The notes below the pieces were generated by a model, which was not told the DNA's origin, made no database searches, and worked only from the letters and a program-made list of their open reading frames with translations. 64,000 nucleotides of DNA from Deltaproteobacteria bacterium (GTDB lineage: Bacteria; Desulfobacterota; Desulfobulbia; Desulfobulbales; Desulfurivibrionaceae), in NCBI GenBank assembly GCA_021802645.1, contig JAJZRO010000010.1, positions 1 through 64,000 of the forward strand, written 5' to 3'. The translations under genes and the position numbers were made by a program. This document shows positions 61,076-64,000 of the stretch, in pieces. How positions within the stretch are numbered: position 1 is the stretch's first letter; each line of letters starts with the position of its first letter.

Positions 61076-61597
61076 GTGCAGGTGCGGTTTGACGAAATTC
61101 CTGCCGAGGGGCGGGAGTTCGAAATCAAGGATACCTCCTGGTTTCCCGCGGAGGAGATCCAACCGATCGGGCCGGTGCAGGCGCGAATTTTCTTGGAGCG
61201 CCGCGGTGAGGATCGCGTCTTCCTTCAAGGGGCACTGGTTGGCCAGGTGCGTTTAATCTGCGACCGCTGCCTGGAAGAGTTTGATTGCAGGCTGGATCAG
61301 GAGTTTCGGATCGATCTCGAACTGGCGGACCAGGGTGCGGCTCTCCTGGACGCCGAGGCGGAGCATGCCTGCCAGGGCAGCGAGATGGACGTGATGTTCC
61401 TCACGGAGCCGCTCATCGGTCTCGGCGGGATCCTTGCCCAGCAGGTTTTCCTCTCGTTGCCGGCCAAACGGTTGTGCAGTGAGGACTGCCAAGGGTTGTG
61501 CCCACACTGTGGGGCCAATCGGAACATTGTGCGGTGTGATTGTCATGAAGCGGCGAAAAATTCGCCGTTTGCCATACTGAAGAAATTGCAACATTGA
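61076..61597 (+). CDS. YceD (DUF177) family protein
   Basis: A 173-residue protein of the YceD/DUF177 family that precedes rpmF and plsX in most bacteria. A typical LICDRCLEEF (CxxC) in the middle and a C-terminal Cys cluster (LCSEDCQGLCPHCGAN...CDC) suggest zinc. The plant relative is needed for 23S rRNA accumulation; the bacterial role is linked to ribosome synthesis. It starts at GTG 61076 with AGGTGA five bases before it. It is first in the operon. Confidence 0.9.
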   Translation: MQVRFDEIPAEGREFEIKDTSWFPAEEIQPIGPVQARIFLERRGEDRVFLQGALVGQVRLICDRCLEEFDCRLDQEFRIDLELADQGAALLDAEAEHACQGSEMDVMFLTEPLIGLGGILAQQVFLSLPAKRLCSEDCQGLCPHCGANRNIVRCDCHEAAKNSPFAILKKLQH

Positions 61598-61648
61598 AAG
61601 AACGCGTGCAGTACGCGCAATATTGAATACCGCCGGAGGACGACGATC

Positions 61649-61831
61649 ATGGCATTACCAAAAAGAAGACACTCCCATTCCCGCACCCGGACGCGTCGCG
61701 CCCACGACTTTTTGACCGCGCCGACCATCGCGACCTGCGAAAAGTGTGGCGAACCCAAGCTCCCCCATCGGCTCTGCCCCAACTGCGGTGCCTACAAGGG
61801 GCGTTCGGTTATCAAGCTTGCCGAAGAATAG
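61649..61831 (+). CDS. rpmF: 50S ribosomal protein L32
   Basis: A 60-residue L32: [16 protein letters not shown] at the N-terminus and the four-Cys zinc site CEKCG...CPNCG. GGAGGA precedes the ATG. Its place between yceD and plsX is conserved across bacteria. Confidence 0.98.
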   Translation: MALPKRRHSHSRTRTRRAHDFLTAPTIATCEKCGEPKLPHRLCPNCGAYKGRSVIKLAEE

Positions 61832-61843
61832 CAGAGCGTCGGG

Positions 61844-62887
61844 ATGGCGTTGCGAATCGCCCTGGATGCCATGGGCGGCGACAAGGGGCCGGAAGAGATG
61901 GTCGCCGGCGCCGTCCTGGCGGTTCGGGGAACCGGCCTCTCGGTAACTCTCCTCGGCGACGAGGCGCGGCTTAGGGCGGCGCTTGCCGCTCACGTCTTTC
62001 CTGCCGACCGGATCGAGGTGGTGCACGCCTCCCAGGTCGTAGCCATGGATGAATCCCCCTTCGACGGGATTCGCAAGAAGAAGGATGCCACCATTGTCCG
62101 TGCCTTTGCCCTGCATCGGGAGGGCAAGGTCGATGCCGTGGTGAGCGCCGGTAACTCCGGGGCGACCATGGCGGCGGCCATCAAGTATCTTGGCCGGCTG
62201 GATGGCATTTCCAGGCCTGGTATTGCCGGTATCTATCCCACCCTCAAGGGGCCGGTGGTGATGATGGATGTCGGCGCCAACGTGGACTGTCGGCCGCGGC
62301 ATCTGTACGAATTTGGCATCATGGCCGCCGCCTTTTCCCGCGAACTTTTCGGCGTCGAACGCCCTCGCATCGGCCTGTTGAGCATCGGCGAGGAGGGCGG
62401 CAAGGGCAACATCCTGGTCAAAAAATCCCACGATCTTTTCCTGAAAAGCTCCCTCAACTACATCGGCAACGTCGAAGGCCGCGATACCTTCCAGGGTGAC
62501 GTGGACGTCATCGTCTGCGATGGCTTTGTCGGCAACGTCTGCCTGAAACTCAGCGAAGGTCTTGCCGAGGCGGTTTTCTCCATGCTCGGCGATGAGATCA
62601 GGAAGAGTGTCAAGGCCAAATTCGGCTATCTGTTGGCCAAGGACGCCTTTGCCGCGTTTCGCAAGCGGGTCGATTACGCCGAATACGGCGGCGCCCCGCT
62701 GTTGGGGATCAAGGGAACCGGCATCGTCTGCCACGGCCGTTCCAATGCCGTGGCCATCAAGAACGCCATCCGGGTCGCTTCCGAGATGGTCTCTCACCGG
62801 GTCAACGATCACATCGTCGAGTTGCTCGCTGCCGACAATCTCGACGACCTGCTGGCCGAGGCCGAGTCCAGTGGAGCGTTGCAATGA
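61844..62887 (+). CDS. plsX: phosphate acyltransferase PlsX
   Basis: A 347-residue PlsX, which makes acyl-phosphate from acyl-ACP for glycerol-3-phosphate acylation (PlsY route). Signature stretches: IALDAMGGDKGPEEMVAGA, VSAGNSGATMAAA, RPGIAGIYPT and GNVEGRD. It begins 12 bases after rpmF with no clear ribosome site. The stop overlaps the fabH start (ATGA). Confidence 0.97.
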   Translation: MALRIALDAMGGDKGPEEMVAGAVLAVRGTGLSVTLLGDEARLRAALAAHVFPADRIEVVHASQVVAMDESPFDGIRKKKDATIVRAFALHREGKVDAVVSAGNSGATMAAAIKYLGRLDGISRPGIAGIYPTLKGPVVMMDVGANVDCRPRHLYEFGIMAAAFSRELFGVERPRIGLLSIGEEGGKGNILVKKSHDLFLKSSLNYIGNVEGRDTFQGDVDVIVCDGFVGNVCLKLSEGLAEAVFSMLGDEIRKSVKAKFGYLLAKDAFAAFRKRVDYAEYGGAPLLGIKGTGIVCHGRSNAVAIKNAIRVASEMVSHRVNDHIVELLAADNLDDLLAEAESSGALQ

Positions 62888-63861
62888 ATCACGCGGTCAT
62901 CATCGGCACCGGCTCCGCCTTGCCGGAACGGGTACTGACCAATTTCGACCTGGAGCGCATGGTCGATACCTCGGATGAATGGATCACTACCCGCACCGGC
63001 ATCAAGACCCGCCGGATTGCCGGCAAGGACGAGAATACCTCGCAGCTGGCCAGCCGGGCCGCGCGCAGGGCGCTGGAAATGGCGGGCCTCGGCCCGGCCG
63101 ACCTTGATTGCATCATCGTCGGCACCATCACCCCCGATATGACCATGCCCTCCTGCGCCTGCCTGGTGCAGAAGGAACTCGCCGCCAACCGGGCCTTCGC
63201 CTTTGATCTCAATGCCGCCTGTTCCGGCTTTCTTTTCAGCCTTGATGTGGCTGACAAATATCTCTGCGCCAATCCCGCCATGAAGATTCTGGTGATCGGC
63301 GCTGAAACCCTGTCGAGCCGCGTCAACTGGCAGGATCGCAACACCTGCGTGCTGTTCGGCGACGGCGCCGGCGCCTGCGTGGTGACCGGCACCAAGGCGG
63401 AGCGGGGAATCCTGGCCAGCCGCCTTTTTGCCGATGGCTCTCTTTGGGAGCTGCTGCACCTGGAGGCCGCTCCCAGCCTGAACCAGGAACTTCGCCGGCC
63501 CGGCCAGGAGGGGGCTGCAATCCGGATGGCCGGCCGCGAGGTCTTCAAGATCGCGGTACGGGCCATGGCGGATGCCCTGCAACAGGTGCTTGCCGAAGCG
63601 CAGGTGGAGGTCGGTCGGGTAGGGCTTGTCATCCCGCACCAGGCCAACATCCGTATCATCAAAAGTCTGGCTGATCATTTGTCCCTTCCCATGGAAAAAA
63701 TCTATGTAAACGTGGATAAATATGGTAATACATCGGCGGCAACCATCCCAATTGCCATCGACGAAGCCAGCCGGACCGGGCGGCTCCGGGAGGGAGATCT
63801 GCTGCTGCTTTGTTCTTTTGGCGGCGGTTTCACCTGGGGCGCAACGCTGATCAGGTGGTAA
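62884..63861 (+). CDS. fabH: beta-ketoacyl-ACP synthase III
   Basis: A 325-residue FabH that starts fatty-acid synthesis by condensing acetyl-CoA with malonyl-ACP. The catalytic triad is readable: Cys113 (AACSGFLF), His252 (IPHQANIRI) and Asn282 (YGNTSAA). WITTRTGI and the C-terminal GGGFTWGA are typical. Coupled to plsX by four-base overlap. Confidence 0.97.
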   Translation: MNHAVIIGTGSALPERVLTNFDLERMVDTSDEWITTRTGIKTRRIAGKDENTSQLASRAARRALEMAGLGPADLDCIIVGTITPDMTMPSCACLVQKELAANRAFAFDLNAACSGFLFSLDVADKYLCANPAMKILVIGAETLSSRVNWQDRNTCVLFGDGAGACVVTGTKAERGILASRLFADGSLWELLHLEAAPSLNQELRRPGQEGAAIRMAGREVFKIAVRAMADALQQVLAEAQVEVGRVGLVIPHQANIRIIKSLADHLSLPMEKIYVNVDKYGNTSAATIPIAIDEASRTGRLREGDLLLLCSFGGGFTWGATLIRW

Positions 63862-63912
63862 CCCTTTGCATGGATAAGAAAAAACCATCGGAACCGAGAG
63901 ACAGGGGGAATC

Positions 63913-64000
63913 GTGGACTATTTTCTGACTGAAGAACAGCAGATGATCGTGGATGTGGCCCGGCAGATCACGGAGGAGCTGATCATCCCGCAGCGGGCCG
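63913..64000 (+). CDS. acyl-CoA dehydrogenase, 5' end only
   Basis: A frame from GTG 63913 to the window edge reads MDYFLTEEQQMIVDVARQ and continues ITEELIIPQRA, the standard N-terminus of acyl-CoA dehydrogenases (FAD enzymes of fatty-acid or branched-chain acid oxidation). GGGGGAA precedes the start. The rest lies outside the window, so substrate type is unknown. Confidence 0.8.
   Translation, partial: MDYFLTEEQQMIVDVARQITEELIIPQRA

Overview
The window is a high-GC chromosomal segment (roughly 60-65% GC by eye) of a Gram-negative bacterium. The gene content points to an anaerobic or microaerophilic member of the Desulfobacterota (old Deltaproteobacteria): a PxxKW cysteine-rich protein, a DsrC-family protein, a desulfoferrodoxin, the LpxI version of the lipid A pathway, a class II (cobalamin) ribonucleotide reductase, bacteriohemerythrin and an iron-sulfur flavoprotein. 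I cannot fix the order from the sequence alone; Desulfobulbales or a relative is my best guess. The DNA is almost entirely housekeeping. I see no CRISPR array, insertion sequence, prophage or rRNA.

Layout. 0.3-7.4 kb: hemerythrin, a Bax-inhibitor-1 membrane protein, an unknown anchored protein, a MoxR-type AAA+/VWA pair (NorQ/NorD-like) with no reductase partner, an HTH-zinc-ribbon protein, an unknown helical protein and the PxxKW protein. 7.4-8.7 kb: a visibly lower-GC patch with a broken lipase gene, a secreted partner protein and the tail of a lost upstream gene. 8.8-20.8 kb: pilC, eno, ihfA, lipid A genes (lpxD-fabZ-lpxA-lpxI), a sugar nucleotidyltransferase/kinase pair, der and nrdJ. 20.8-22.7 kb: a minus-strand operon (two small helical proteins, a frameshifted desulfoferrodoxin and a DsrC-like protein without the usual redox cysteines), preceded by a consensus promoter, a 15-codon leader ORF and a terminator-like hairpin. 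23.1-34.9 kb: a histidine kinase and HD-GYP regulator, a RibD-like reductase, a PP-loop ATPase, a glycosyltransferase, a FolE2/MptA-type GTP cyclohydrolase, a CCA-type nucleotidyltransferase, glycogen phosphorylase and an iron-sulfur flavoprotein. 34.9-49.3 kb, all minus strand: a MetE-like protein, lysS, lolC, lolD, bamA, mfd, a SurA-like chaperone, a RodZ-like protein and recO. 49.6-55.8 kb: tRNA-Leu, tig-clpP-clpX-lon, tRNA-Val, tRNA-Asp. 55.9-60.4 kb: mlaE-mlaF-mlaD-mlaA-mlaC plus a cyclic-nucleotide-binding protein. 60.4-64 kb: a membrane protein, yceD, rpmF, plsX, fabH and the start of an acyl-CoA dehydrogenase.

How the parts fit. Much of the window builds and maintains the outer membrane: lipid A synthesis, lipoprotein export (LolCD), OMP folding and insertion (SurA-like, BamA), phospholipid retrieval (Mla) and fatty-acid/phospholipid initiation (PlsX, FabH). 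Protein quality control (trigger factor, ClpXP, Lon) forms a second block.

The most unusual stretches are the leader/attenuator-like region and operon at 20.8-22.7 kb, the decayed lipase locus at 7.4-8.7 kb, the BamA with an extra periplasmic domain before its POTRA repeats, and the orphan AAA+/VWA pair. Long antisense open frames opposite real genes are a by-product of high third-position GC and are left out.
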